Below, one piece after another: positions 33,337 to 45,120 of a DNA stretch of 64,000 nt; the stretch's first letter is position 1; each line of letters begins with the position of its first letter. Source of the stretch: Viridothelium virens (taxonomy: Eukaryota > Ascomycota > Dothideomycetes > Trypetheliales > Trypetheliaceae). Under the pieces are notes generated by a model. The model had not been told where the DNA came from. It made no database searches and saw only the letters and a program-made list of their open reading frames with translations. A program made the translations under genes and the position numbers. Location: the NCBI GenBank assembly GCA_010094025.1, contig ML991795.1:62001-126000 (forward strand). The letters run 5' to 3'.

Positions 33337-35254
33337 TCATGCCTCCTTCTCAGCGTGTCCGTTTTTGAGGTATGCACGATGCCTACGGAGGTACCAGACA
33401 TACGCTCCAAATGTCACCGATAGAAGCACGCTTGTCAACACGATAAAAACCCAGAATTCACCATCAATCTGGACAAAGCGGTTCTCTTTGGTACTTTTGA
33501 TGTTGATATAGTTCATTCCCATCATTGACTAAATTCTACCGTATCAGCGGAATGCCATTGGCACACGTCATGAGGTTTAGGAACTCACCGAGGCAAGGGA
33601 AGCCGGTAAGTATGTTAGTGCGAGGAGCGTCAACGTCTTCAGGATATCAGTATCCCGAGATGCTTTCTGGGTCAGTTCTACGATCAATTTATTCTCCATC
33701 TGGGTTAATTTAGCCATTTCGCTCATAGATTGACTGTTGTTTTTTAAACTGTCCCAACATTGAAAGTCGAGAATCGTTCTAACCTGTTTTACAATCAGCT
33801 CACACTTTCTTCTCAGAGCCGCTTAGACATACAAGAGCGATCGTTGCATCAAGCCTTTTCAGCATACTGTTAATCCGGCTCATCTGAATATTGGAATCCG
33901 CAAGTAACGCCCGAAGGAGGTCCGAGTCGTCTCCTTTCCTATGTTCTCCCGCTGTTAACATACCTAATCGATTCTGCAGGTCCCGCAGAATTCTGCGGTC
34001 CATGTCGAAGACGTGAGCTAGTTCTTGAAATTTGTCTTGAAGAAACTGTATAGCTTGTATATCCTCGAAACGAATCTCAGCCATAGGCAAGGCTTTCCAT
34101 CTAATCCCGTTTACACGTGCCAGTTGGGCCCTTTCTTTCTGCTAAGTGTCAATTGACTCGAGGACTTCAGTCTGAAGAGGGTAAAATGCGCACCATATGA
34201 ACGTATCGTTTCTCCAAGTCGCTAATGTACCATCTCCAATTTTCCATCATGCATGAGAGAATCGCCATGTGTATCTTCTGAGGCAAATCCGTTCCATCGC
34301 ATTTTTTCAGGTCCGCCAAACGTCTTTGTAGCGGGATGGATGGATTGATGATAATAAAAACATCTCCAGATGGTCCGCCGTATTTATGGTAAACCCCCAT
34401 CTGTCTGATCGACCATGGCTCTTCACTTTGTAATTTTCCATGTCTCTCAACGTGCTTTATAAGATAGGCGATCTCTAATATATATTAGTTTTTGATAGGT
34501 AAGCTCTAAGATGTCCAGAGAAATTCTACCGAGTCCAGCGGTACTCTTGCCAGACCGAAAATGCAAACCACCGTAAGACTCATCTTCGTAGCTTGTTCTC
34601 TGACCGAAAGCACGAATGACATCAAGAAATGGCGGAAAAACATTAAAATATGTTAGCAGCTTGCGCATGCTATCCTCGTCTATCACAAGCTGTCCCCATG
34701 AGCTCTGCTGCGGAATGAGTCTCGTGGGAAATCAGTTTGTATTAAAGAAACAGCTGCTGTGTGCGATCATACATTACTCGAGTGGCCAGTCCATCACCCA
34801 TGTGCTGCTATTTCTCATTAGCTCAATATTGTAATTATAGAGCGGATCGAGCAAAAACCTTGAGATATATTTCGAGTGCTGTTGCGTCCTCTAATTGTTT
34901 CTCTGTCACTATTTCTGGTCAGTCGGCGGCCAAAGGGCAAGGCTGAAACGAAATGGAGTTGAGTACCGTGCACTCCAATTTCAATCACTTTGATCACGAT
35001 CGGATCACATTTCTGCACAAACAAACGCAGAGAATCTCCACGCAACTGTTCGTTGTAAGATTCGTGATTGTATGCATACCAACTCTCATCGTCGTCGGTG
35101 CAAAGACTTTCTGGATACTTCTCCCATCCATCAAACTGAGAATATTTATGCATTCCAGATTTAATCTAGACCGGTTCGGCAGACAAAATAGGTATGACCA
35201 CTCACATACAGCATGATCTCTCTTCCGTATGTTTTCCATGCTCTTCACGTCCAT
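33337..35254 (-). CDS. CorA-like membrane protein with GMN motif
   Basis: Eight exons: 35254-35210, 35165-34967, 34914-34859, 34707-34530, 34474-34194, 34141-33833, 33783-33589, 33528-33337. They close in frame to 484 residues; the introns are 44-60 bp except the third (151 bp). The long soluble N-terminal part resembles fungal CorA-like proteins: helix FNVFPPFLDVIRAFGQRT, PWSIRQMGVYHKY, and a coiled-coil-like stretch IQFLQDKFQELAHVFDMD. The C-terminus has two membrane spans (TLTLLALTYLPASLASSM and FWVFIVLTSVLLSVTFGAY), the first directly followed by MGMN. GMN is the selectivity motif of CorA magnesium channels. Many fungal paralogues of this type are accessory, and the cargo is not certain. 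The third intron's long length leaves a little doubt about that exon boundary. Confidence 0.78.
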
Positions 35255-35920
35255 TTAAACGAAAAGCTGGAGCTGCAGGATATCACTGCCTGTTGGCCGC
35301 AGTGCGCATACGGCTGACCAGGTGATAAGGGCTCGACGGCTCGGCATATACTCTGTCTCACTCAATGCAGAGTATATCATCCAATCCATTAGCACATCAG
35401 TTCGATGTATGTAGTTGCATGTTCACTGTCACCCAATAGAATGTCTGAGCCGCGGTCAGGCTCCGCCGTAGCTAAAGTGGTTCCGATAACACAATATGCA
35501 GCCTCTTTGAGAAGCTACCATGGAGTAGCTTGTCAATCCATGGGCTTATTTGTTCCACGTCACTGCCTCCGCGATATGCCTGCCAATATGCAATCGACTC
35601 TCTTAAATCATCGTCGTGCTGCATTGCAGCTGCAACAACCCCACCTCGAGGCACGAAAGGATGTAACCACGTAAATTAGAACGCCCGGTCTGCCTGAAAA
35701 GTCCTGTTGTGCAGCTTTGCTCTGTGAGAGGTCAGAAGCGCCCAATGCCTTGCAGAGCGAGGCAGCATAAGGCTGCCTCGAAAGGATGACCCCTGCTTAA
35801 ATGCTTTAATCAACGAGCAGCGCCATTCTGCCTGACGGAACATCAAGTAAAAACAGTTTCCCCAAGTTTCTCCGTAAATTTCTCAAAGAAAGGGTGCATC
35901 AAATCGGATACCTGCAGAAA
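35255..35920. other. Divergent promoter region
   Basis: About 670 bp between the CorA-like gene and the amino-acid permease gene, transcribed apart. It contains the overlapping repeat GCAGAGTATAT / ACTCTGTCTCACTCAATGCA around 35350. No supported gene. Confidence 0.45.
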
Positions 35921-38282
35921 ATGAGTTCAGATGACAGCAACGTATCTGGCAGTGAGAGCCGGTCAGCGGAAAGCTCATCATCTCCGACGTGCAATGGCAG
36001 CTCTACCTCTCGTACGTTAAGTAATCTCCTTACTTCCGCAAGGCTCGAATCTCACTGATAATTCAGATACACGACTTCGTAGCAGCACTACCTCGACTTC
36101 AATTCCGCCACTATCCAATGACCTACAAGAGACGAGCGATATCAAGGGTACTGATCCTACCCGTGGGGAAAGTCTCGACTGCGAGGTCCCCGCCACTTCT
36201 CCAGACATCAGGCTTAGATCCTTAGATGAAGAACAAGACAAAGAGAGTGAAAATACCGATTTTACTGAGGATACAAGGGTGCCTCGCAGAAATTTAGGAT
36301 ATATACAAACAACATCTTTCATGCTCAATGCCAGTCTCGGATACGGCATTTTCACTACGCCAGGATATGTATTAGCTCTTACACATAGCAAGGAGGTCTG
36401 TTTAGGACTTTGGGCCGTTGGTGGTGTTTATTCAGCACTAGCGTACGTTTAGCCCAATGAGTGTTCTTCCCTGCCACTGTAACTCACCACCATCTCACAG
36501 AGCGACAATTTTTTTAGAATACGGTACCGCACTTCCATTCAATGGGATGGCTTTGATCTACGTATGTCCTAAGATGAGCGGATGCATCCCCCGAAAGCTA
36601 GCTGACATTGTAGAAAGCTTGATGAAGTCTTCCCTCGACCAAAACTCTTGGCCACAGTCATCTTCTCGGTCTTTTGGATTTTCTTCGGAGGTACAGTAAC
36701 GCTGTCGAAGACTGTTGCTCAGAGTATTCTCTCCGTGGCTAATCCGGGCGTTCCTTCCACCCAACTTTCGCTCGGTCAATTGAAATTCACAGCTGTTGTA
36801 GTGCAAACTGTTGTGTGTCTGTTATTATACTTTGTTCGTCGCTTGTGTTTTGTTTTCAACAGCGCTTTTGCCTTGTACAAGATCATATTTTGTTTGGTAA
36901 TATTTGTCGCTGGCATGATCGCGAGCCGCAGGTCTAATTCTGGCTTCGACGACTTTGATACTCAATTTTCTGGTTATAATGGTGCTGACTCTTTGACGGC
37001 AATGATATATATCCTATTATGCTACCAGGGTTGGGATAGCGCGAACTATGTGAGTGATCAACAGATACGTAATCCTTCGAAGACCTCTGACACATGAAAG
37101 ATTGCAGGCGAGATCAAGGACTGCAAACGGACTTTGAAATGGTCTGCAGTCACAGCAATCTCCATCTTGACATGCTTATATATGCTCGTAACACTGGCCT
37201 TTGTACGCAGATTCCCGATATTATTTACGCCATTCTAACTCATCCAACCTATCTAGTTTTCCGTAACGGATTATGTCACGCTTACGAACAAGTCTGGGCA
37301 AGCGAATGCCGCCACTCAATTCTCGCAAAAGGTCCTGTCAAGGTCATCTTTAGCAGGAGTATACTGAGATTTTCTGATAGGTATTCGGCTCTACGACAGG
37401 CATGCAGGTTGCAATCGCATTATCTGTATTCAGCGATCAGGTCACTGTTACTTACACATGTGCTAAAGGTATAGATACAAACGAAGATCCACCATGATGC
37501 GGCTAACCGAACTTCTAGTCAAACAAGCTATTGCTTGGCAAGGTATCATACCATTCTATCGCTTCTTCGGAAAAACAGATCGCAATCTCGACAGCCCCGG
37601 GGGCGCGCTTCTCCTGCATTGGGTTTTCACGGTCATACCTTTGCTAGCAGTGAACTTGGCCAATGATCAACGCCCATTCTTCACTGGAATATATGGCTAT
37701 GGATATCAGGTCATGTATGGTATGCTTGAATAGCGTCCCAATACCCCCCATATAGTCTAATGGACCTGTGCAGTGTTTCTTGGAGTCGGACTTCCTCGCC
37801 TGCAGAGTCGAATGCGTGTACTTGACACCAATTGGCGACCAACATACCTCAGAAATCGCAAGCTACTTCTCCTGCTATGCTTCATCTTTGTCTCCATGAA
37901 CATTGTTATCTTGGTCATTGAAGCGCTTCCGTTGGAGAGTGGCACAACTTCCCGGTTTTACTGGCCTATTGCTTTAATAGCGATCTTTGCCTTCGGTATT
38001 ATCTATTGGGCCGTGCTTCGTGCCCTTCAAAGCGATAAAGTGAAGGATAGAGGAGCTCTGAGTTCAATGGTTGGTCTAGAGGTTAATATATATGAAGAGG
38101 GGGACGAGAACATGCCAGAGGAGATGAGATCGCTCATGCGGGACGCCGCAAGAGACGGTTCCCGACGAAGGGTTCAGTACAAAGTTCGTATCAATTGCCT
38201 GGAAGAACCTGCGCTCACCCATAATTCTGATTCGTATATAGGTCACGGGTCCTGCTTCAAGGTGTCGCGAAGGATATTATAA
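35921..38282 (+). CDS. APC-superfamily amino-acid permease
   Basis: Nine exons: 35921-36011, 36067-36442, 36501-36561, 36618-37049, 37101-37202, 37257-37331, 37381-37468, 37519-37719, 37774-38282. They close in frame to 644 residues. The N-terminal tail is long, Ser-rich and acidic. The first span follows RNLGYIQTTSFMLNASLGYGIFTTPG, the low-affinity fungal permease (LAT/methionine-permease-like) signature with its substrate-binding GxG-type loop. Later blocks (YQGWDSANY/IAGEIKDCKRTL, IAWQGIIPFYR, GGALLLHWVFTVI) agree with the same group. About 12 spans are seen. The substrate is likely an amino acid, but which one is not visible. The last ~30 residues of the C-terminal tail are the least certain part. 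Confidence 0.85.
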
Positions 38283-41200
38283 ATTCCAAGATACGATATT
38301 GCAAAATTATGGCTATTGAATACAGAAAATGCGGCAAGCGTAATGGAAAACTTGAAGATCCTAAGATGTGATGACAGGGCTTAAAGAGGCATACCTTCAG
38401 AGTATCTCCATCATGTCGTTTGTATAGTGGTAACAGCAAAAGCAATCACTTTTTATGAAAATCTTCCTGAGATGTCTGTCTTCTCGAATCGATGCCGTGA
38501 GCCAGCCTCAAGACGTAGATCTCCTCTTTCATAAAACTCCCAGCGCCACGAATGACTTGAAATTCGTCAATATACTGAGTCTATCTATTCTTCCACAGGA
38601 GATTATGCCCGAATCTTTCCGCCTCCGGGGTCAATTACCCGTGTAGAAGTAGTTCCTCTGGTTGAAATAGCCGGGATAGCTCGCTTTTTGCAAGTAGGTG
38701 ATTTCGTCCTGTCATCCAGGCGACGAGTCAGAGCTTTAAACTTGAGTTAGATCAGGGCACGTACCTGAGTCAAGCGCCTTGCAACGATGATCCGATGGTG
38801 ATCACGAATAGTCTACTTATAGACAAGCATTAGCCTGATCATATGCACTTGTAGAGTACGCTTCTCTAGGGTCCACGACAGTCCGCAGGCACACCTCTCT
38901 TTGCCAATGGGCGCCAAACTCGTTGGACCTATCTTTAATATATGCGTCCAGTATGCAAATGCGTAGATATCGTGTAGGCAAGAACTGCTCTACATAAGTC
39001 GTCGTCGTGGAAATGCCTGTGCAGGTGCCGGTCGGGTCTCGACTGGTCATTTCTGAGACACACTTGCGAATGTTGGCATGGCAAACACATGAGGGGTAGA
39101 TTTGTATTCTTGTGAACAACAACTACATTCGAGTCACTCAAAGTCGAGGCGGAGATCAAGCTAGTATGTCGCATCCAGACGAACTGACATCGGTGAGTAA
39201 GCATCGTAATTCAAATCCTCAGCCAGCCACTTGTTGTAAACCATGTGGTTCTATCCGGGAATTGGGCATGCATAAATGCAATGCATGATTGCCTCTCCTT
39301 GTGGCTTCGGAGATTTCTTTTAATCAAAGCGTTGTCGTTCATTTGATACCAAACACCCTCCTGGCTGCGGAGTGCGTCGTATATTGCCATGTTATTGGGC
39401 AACTTGCTGAAAAGCTCCTGCACCACAACAAACTCAAGATAACGGCATGCGGACTGTATAACATGACGTATTTGACCTGGATCGAAGGGAAAATACTGCA
39501 TCAGCTGAATCTTGATCATAAGCAAGTACATGTCGCATCTAATACGATCGCGTACCTGACCTAGCAAAGCTGAATATCTAGCATTATTCAGCAGAAAATT
39601 GTCTCGCGAGGACCCACACTTGGATAGGCAATGGATGCTTTCAGCACATCGATTGCTTTTGATTATACCTAGTTTTATGTCCCAGTCCTCACGCCTACAG
39701 GGAATGACCTCATACGATCCTGGGCATTGACCTCATACGCCTTAAAGGCTGGTTGGAAAGGCGATGATTTACCGAAGATCACTTCGAAGCTCTTCGAACA
39801 TCCCGGCCTATGACCCCAATCACAGCTCCTAGAGCCAAGCTAGTGCAGAAGAAATCAGTCCCTGTTCCACCGTTCAGAGACAGACATCTCTAATCGGCTC
39901 CTTGAAAGACCTACACTTCAAGTCAGTCGTCTTGACTTCATCATAGCAGAGTAGCGGCCACCCACATACTTCGAGCGTAGAAACTCTCATTCGTACGCGG
40001 ACAAGTGCCTTGAGCTAGAGTTGAAGAATCTTTGAGTGCCAAAATCCCGAAGCTACTCGCTACATGCTCAACGCACCTATTGCGTCCTGCCGACATGGTA
40101 TGACGATCTCAGCGGCATGTTCAGCGGTAATTTGCCTTTCTCCTTCTTTGTTTTTTTTCTAATTTTTTTCCCTCTTCTTTTTTTAGTTTTCGGGCTTGAT
40201 CATGATTCCACTTGCATTCCGTCTCCAAGCCGCGCAGGGAAGGGTGAGGTGCAACAGTCACTAGCGTTGGGTCTTTTGCTCCCAGGGGTATGTTGCGTTT
40301 CTCTCATCTCTATCTCCTTCGCTGCAGACTGTACTCGGCGTCCGGTTCGCTCAGACCGGCCAGGCCACAAACATATGCCTGCCCTAAGGTAGACGGAGTT
40401 TCAGGGCATGCATCCGGAACGGGAGGGGCGAGCCACTCCAGCATTGTCTTCTCATGCTTTACGCATGATGACGCACCGGCCTGGTAAGCCATCGTAGTTC
40501 GGCTTGCTGTATTAAGCAAGGCCGGTCATGATGCCTGTCGCCATCCTGGAACCCTCTGACACCATAGGCCGGTAATATATTGCCAGCATGTCTCTTCCCA
40601 AGGCTCTCGGTTCTTTCTTGTGTTATCTTTCCCATGCGGGGCAACTCTTTAGGTGACCTGCTCTGTGCTATACTAAGAACGGTCTCATCTGCTCATTCCT
40701 TAAGACGAGGCTGAGCTACAGCCTCCCTTGGCATCGAGATTTGTTGCAAACTTGTCGATCGGGGACCGTTGAGGACTCTAGGTCAGGTCGTCGCCTGAAG
40801 AGACAGGGGCTTGAAGACGTTAACGAGGCACAGGCACCATGGAGACTGACCAAACGAATGGTAGCAGTGACAGCATTGCAATATTGATAGAAAATGCAGA
40901 TACACTCAGTAAGCATATCTTCCCTCTTGCCAACCAAAAGCTCCGAACCTGACTTTCGCAATCCACTAGGCATTTCTACCAAAGACGGACACAAAGAATC
41001 CTGGAAGGCCAATTGGCCCCTGCAAGTACTTCTTGATGGCTTGTCCCCTGAGGAAATCGAAGGACTTGTGAGGAAACAAACCTGTCTTTTCCAGCTTCAG
41101 AATCTTGAGTGCAAGGTTAAGGAGCAAAACGAATCTCTCGGGAAAAATTGCTTGATCTGCAGTAAGGGCCAAATCGATGAAATCCACCCTAATTGAGACA

Positions 41201-41922
41201 CGAGTCGAGATATCTACAGAGTTGTGGCACATAAACAATGGCGTAATGGTGAGACTAGAGAAGTGCATGCTGGAAAACACTTGGCGGTGATCGGTAAATG
41301 ATGCTTGTAAAGACTAGTCATAAAAGTCAATTTGGACTAGAAAGAAAAATAAAGAGATCTGTCTCATAAGTCTTTGTGCTGAGCCGTTTGGACTTTTCAG
41401 AGCCACCACTGGCTCACGTTCATCAAAGGGACGAGGACTCTTATGGATGTCTCATACAGTACCTTGAGGACCTTCGTCGGTTGCTTCAATGGGGCGTTAG
41501 CCAACACTCATAAATGCGTTGCACCTGAAATCCTATTGCCTCACACAGTGCCCACAAGAGGCTAGGGTAAGGGATATCCACGGCTCAAGAGCATGCGACT
41601 ATTCATGACTCTAACGATAGATACCCGACACTGAGTTGTATAGAACATTCGAATTGATATCTGAAGGAGTGTCAGTGGGTATCATATATAAAACACCTGT
41701 CTCCCTCCCACGATGCATGTCTGAGTTGATAGGTTTTCCCCCATCACAAGGACAAAGAATGCCTTCAAATTCTAAATCATTACCAGAGAATAACCCTGTA
41801 TCCCAACCATGAAATGCATGAAACTCGTACCGACCCGTGTTGTATCCCACACCACAACAATGAGCATGCTGAGCGATGGACGTCCGATCAAGGACCCGAA
41901 AAGAAACTATCCGAACCATCTA
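38283..41922. other. Gene desert, 3.6 kb
   Basis: No frame here has homology I recognise. The longest open stretch (minus, 39567-39211, 118 codons) looks like chance. A pyrimidine-rich tract (T/C runs) lies at about 40140-40185. The area is AT-rich in places, with little low-complexity repetition otherwise. Confidence 0.55.
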
Positions 41923-42738
41923 TCACAGCATCGTCGCCATAACAACCGCCACAGCAAAGACGCCAAAGCCAGTCACCGCCATGCGCGAGCCATCGTTCGC
42001 GTTAGCGGTTTGGACAGGCGGACTCGTCGAGGTCGGGAACGGCCTCGGCGGAATATTCGTCGCACTGGCGCCAGAACCCGATCCACTTCCTCCCGACCCA
42101 CCGAGCGTGCCATTTGAGGGAGATGTGGAGGTGGAGTTGGAGGTGGAGCCAGTGAGGTAGGTGGTGAAGCTGGCGCAGGCGATGCGGCTGCCGTTGTTGG
42201 CATGCACGACAAAGCTGCCGTTACCGACAAATTGGGAGGAGCCGATGGTGAGCGAGGTGTAACGATCAACAAGACTAGAGCGCATATTAGATTCTGCTGC
42301 AGTTCGTGTGGGGCTGTTTTGGGGTTCGTAGTCTTACTTTGTTGCAAGCGCGGTGCCGTTGATCTTGCCGTACTTGCCAGACAAGTCGCCTATCTGGCAG
42401 CTTTGAGGCTGGCTCGCGTCGCAGGGTGGCTGTTCGCCGCGGTTGAAGGGGTCAAGATGGCCGCCGGTGCCCATGCAGTCGCCGTTTGATGGGACGGGAA
42501 ACTCGTGAATGTGATACTCGAAGGGACCTGCTCCCTGTGGAAGATTGGCGATGTTGATGGCGTAGTTGACATAACCGCCGGATGAGCTGGCAACAACGCG
42601 GCCTCGAATTACGTTGTTGAGTAGGTTGGGAAATGTGGCCAGGTACATTGCTCCAGATGGATTGCTGGTCACGACGGGAGCATTCTGCGCCGAAGCGAGA
42701 GTGGCTAAGGCCAGTACAGTAGCAACAAAGGTCTTCAT
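41923..42738 (-). CDS. Cell-surface Cu-only superoxide dismutase, GPI-anchored
   Basis: Two exons (42738-42338, 42274-41923) with a 63-bp intron give 250 residues. An N-terminal signal peptide (~17 residues, cleaving near ASA/QNAP) is followed by a SOD domain. The copper ligands are in YHIHEFPVPS (two histidines), GTGGHLDPF and FVVHANN. The zinc site of classical SOD1 is absent, while the cysteine-linked CQIGDLSGKYGKI segment of the Cu-only (SOD4/5-like) type is present. After a Ser/Gly/Thr-rich linker, the C-terminus is a hydrophobic tail after a small-residue region, as for a GPI-anchor signal. It would convert superoxide to peroxide at the cell surface. An upstream in-frame ATG adds 41 residues but would bury the signal peptide, so I rejected it. 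Confidence 0.88.
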
Positions 42739-45120
42739 GCTGGTCTGAGATACTGGTTGAGGCGGAGAAACTGGAAATAGAGAAGATATGTAGTTTATGC
42801 TAATTATTGCTAGTAGCCTATTGTCAGCGTCAAGTGTAAAAGTGTCTTGGGGAATGTACACTCACACGAGAGACTCTTCGCGTCTCACTAATCGATAAGT
42901 TTATCTGTACCTTGTCCGAACACGTCCGAGCTTGACTTGATTGAATGGAATACGCTAAGAGAGAGGTGTGTAACCGGGAAAGAAAGCGGCTGGTGAAAGC
43001 GAACAAGCTTTGATCAAAAGCACGCTCGGGAGGGGAAGCAGCGAATGTGGGTGAGAAGAGCGAAGCGATAACTCTTGGGAAGGTGAGTACAGAGGCAAGG
43101 GAGAGAGCAGGTAGTGAGCCGGGTGGGTGGGAGAGAGAAAGTAGGTACGACACCCGGTCAGTGGGCAGGTATTTGAGGTCTTACCGCAGCCCAAGTAATC
43201 GGATGATCTAGGCAGTCGACTAAGGCTTACCATGAAGCAACAAACAAATTCCAACACTCGGTTCCAGCCGGGCACAGCTACATTGAGATGTGGGCATGGA
43301 AGGCGCAGTGAGAGCCAGTTTCCATCCTTTCAGGGCTACAGCCCGTACGCTGGATTTACGGCTCAGATCCAATGGATTCAGGAATGCGGGTCCTAGACAG
43401 GCGCGGCGTAGATAGCCCGATGGCAGTGTGGGCAGACATTTGTTTCAAGCGCCCAGTCTACGCCTGCGCCCTCGTCAGACGGATCTCTGTTCTTTTGAAG
43501 AGATAATGAGTCGTCGGAGGCGATGCGGCTGAACCAACTCTTTAGGTCCCACGCCCACGCCCAGGGTCTCAGCCGAAAGACCGTGGCGACCCCAAGACTG
43601 GAACGACTAGGCCCGTTGGAGGCTGTTTTGCTGCCATTCCTGGACCTGGATCAGCCAGTCTCCATGCTACAAATGGATTAAGCTTGGTACAGAAATATCT
43701 GCGGCCAATGCTTCGACCGTGATGCAAGGTACCAGGCTTCCTCCACTGTTGTTTCAGTCTTCCTTCCATACAGCCCATTCTTGTTTCTTCAGTCCCCTTG
43801 GCACGATCAATGTTCCAAAACGCGCGAAAGATTTGACCTGCCTATCCTCTTCCTTACCTAGACTTTGTACATTTTTTTCGGCCAAGTCTTTGTTCTTCGA
43901 AACTTTGTTTCATCGGTGAAACTGCTGATTGACGACCGAACGTCGCCGCGTCGTGCCTTTGCGGCACGGAGATGACGCCCGGGAATCAGGCATTCAATTG
44001 AGCACTGAAGCTGTCCTTGTCTGCCGGCTTTCCCGAAGATCAGACTACTGGACCCATTCGTCATGCCTTCGTCGCAGTAACACTGGAAATGGAAGTCTGC
44101 AAGATATGTCGCGAAGGCATCATCTGAGTGGTGCTTTGGGGATGATAGATGACGTGTCTACAAGCTCCGAGTTCCCCGGATTCGCACATCACGCTCCATG
44201 GGACCGCTGTCAGCGCAAGGTAAGGCAGTCGCCTACATCTGAATGGTCGATATCTTTCCGAGACGCGTAAATCTTGGGGCTGTCAATTGCCACACCGCGC
44301 TTGCGCAGCTGATCCTCCGTCAGAGCTGGAAGATTATCCCTGGCCACCATAGCAACTCTACCTCACCTAACCTTATTGACTTGCCTTACTGCCATATCGC
44401 AGGTCATGTGCTTCCCTTGCCTGTGTTGCATGCTGACTTGGAATTCTTTGGTCCGTGATCTAATTTGGATAGTACAAGATGTGATACCAGGTATCTTCCT
44501 ACTTCCTACCTGGAAAGATTCCCTTACCAACTCTAGTATCTGGTCAAGGCGAGATGTAATTCTATTGGACTTCTATAATTTACTTTAAGTCGTCGATGTT
44601 CAACGGCCTAAGCTATGTAATTTAATTCTCGGACTGTGATGGTCATTTCATCGGCAACTCAGTCCATCTAGCATATCAGCCGAGATGCCATCAAAAAGTA
44701 GCCGGCTACTTAAGTACCTTCCTGCCCCTTCCTGTTCATTAAGTGAGAAGTTTGGACAGGTTTCTGCCATTAGTTGTATAATGCATGGACCATGAATTGA
44801 CTAATCTGCGTGCCTTTCGTTTCTAAATTCTACGGTGTGCAAAAAATGCTGTAATTCGCGCACATAAACGTACACGAAGCCATTGGCTGACGTGCCACGA
44901 ACTCCACCCATTGCATATGCGGATATCTCATGCTCATCGCTCGACGTTCACCCCGGTCCAGCGCCGCAAAACACATAAAGCAGTGTCCCGCATCCCCCGG
45001 AAGTCAGACGCCATATCCATGGAATAGATGCCAATCTAGCCTGACATGCTGAGATCCGTCATTAATGCCAGCTCACGCCATCCACAACGCCAAAAGGATA
45101 GTCCCCCGTTGATTCAGCCA
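42739..45120. other. Intergenic stretch, about 2.4 kb
   Basis: No supported gene. The right end is the 3' flank of the endopolyphosphatase gene and the left end the promoter of the SOD gene. A perfect 16-base palindrome (AAGTAGCCGGCTACTT) lies at 44696-44711. A pyrimidine- and Ser-codon-rich stretch at 42830-43150 is likely the leader of the SOD gene. Confidence 0.5.

Noticed and set aside
39211-39567. A 118-codon minus-strand frame in the gene desert.
   Set aside because: No family resemblance, and the opposite strand is equally open; not supported.
42334-42861. A 41-residue longer N-terminus for the superoxide dismutase.
   Set aside because: It would place the signal peptide inside the protein; the shorter start gives a normal secreted form.
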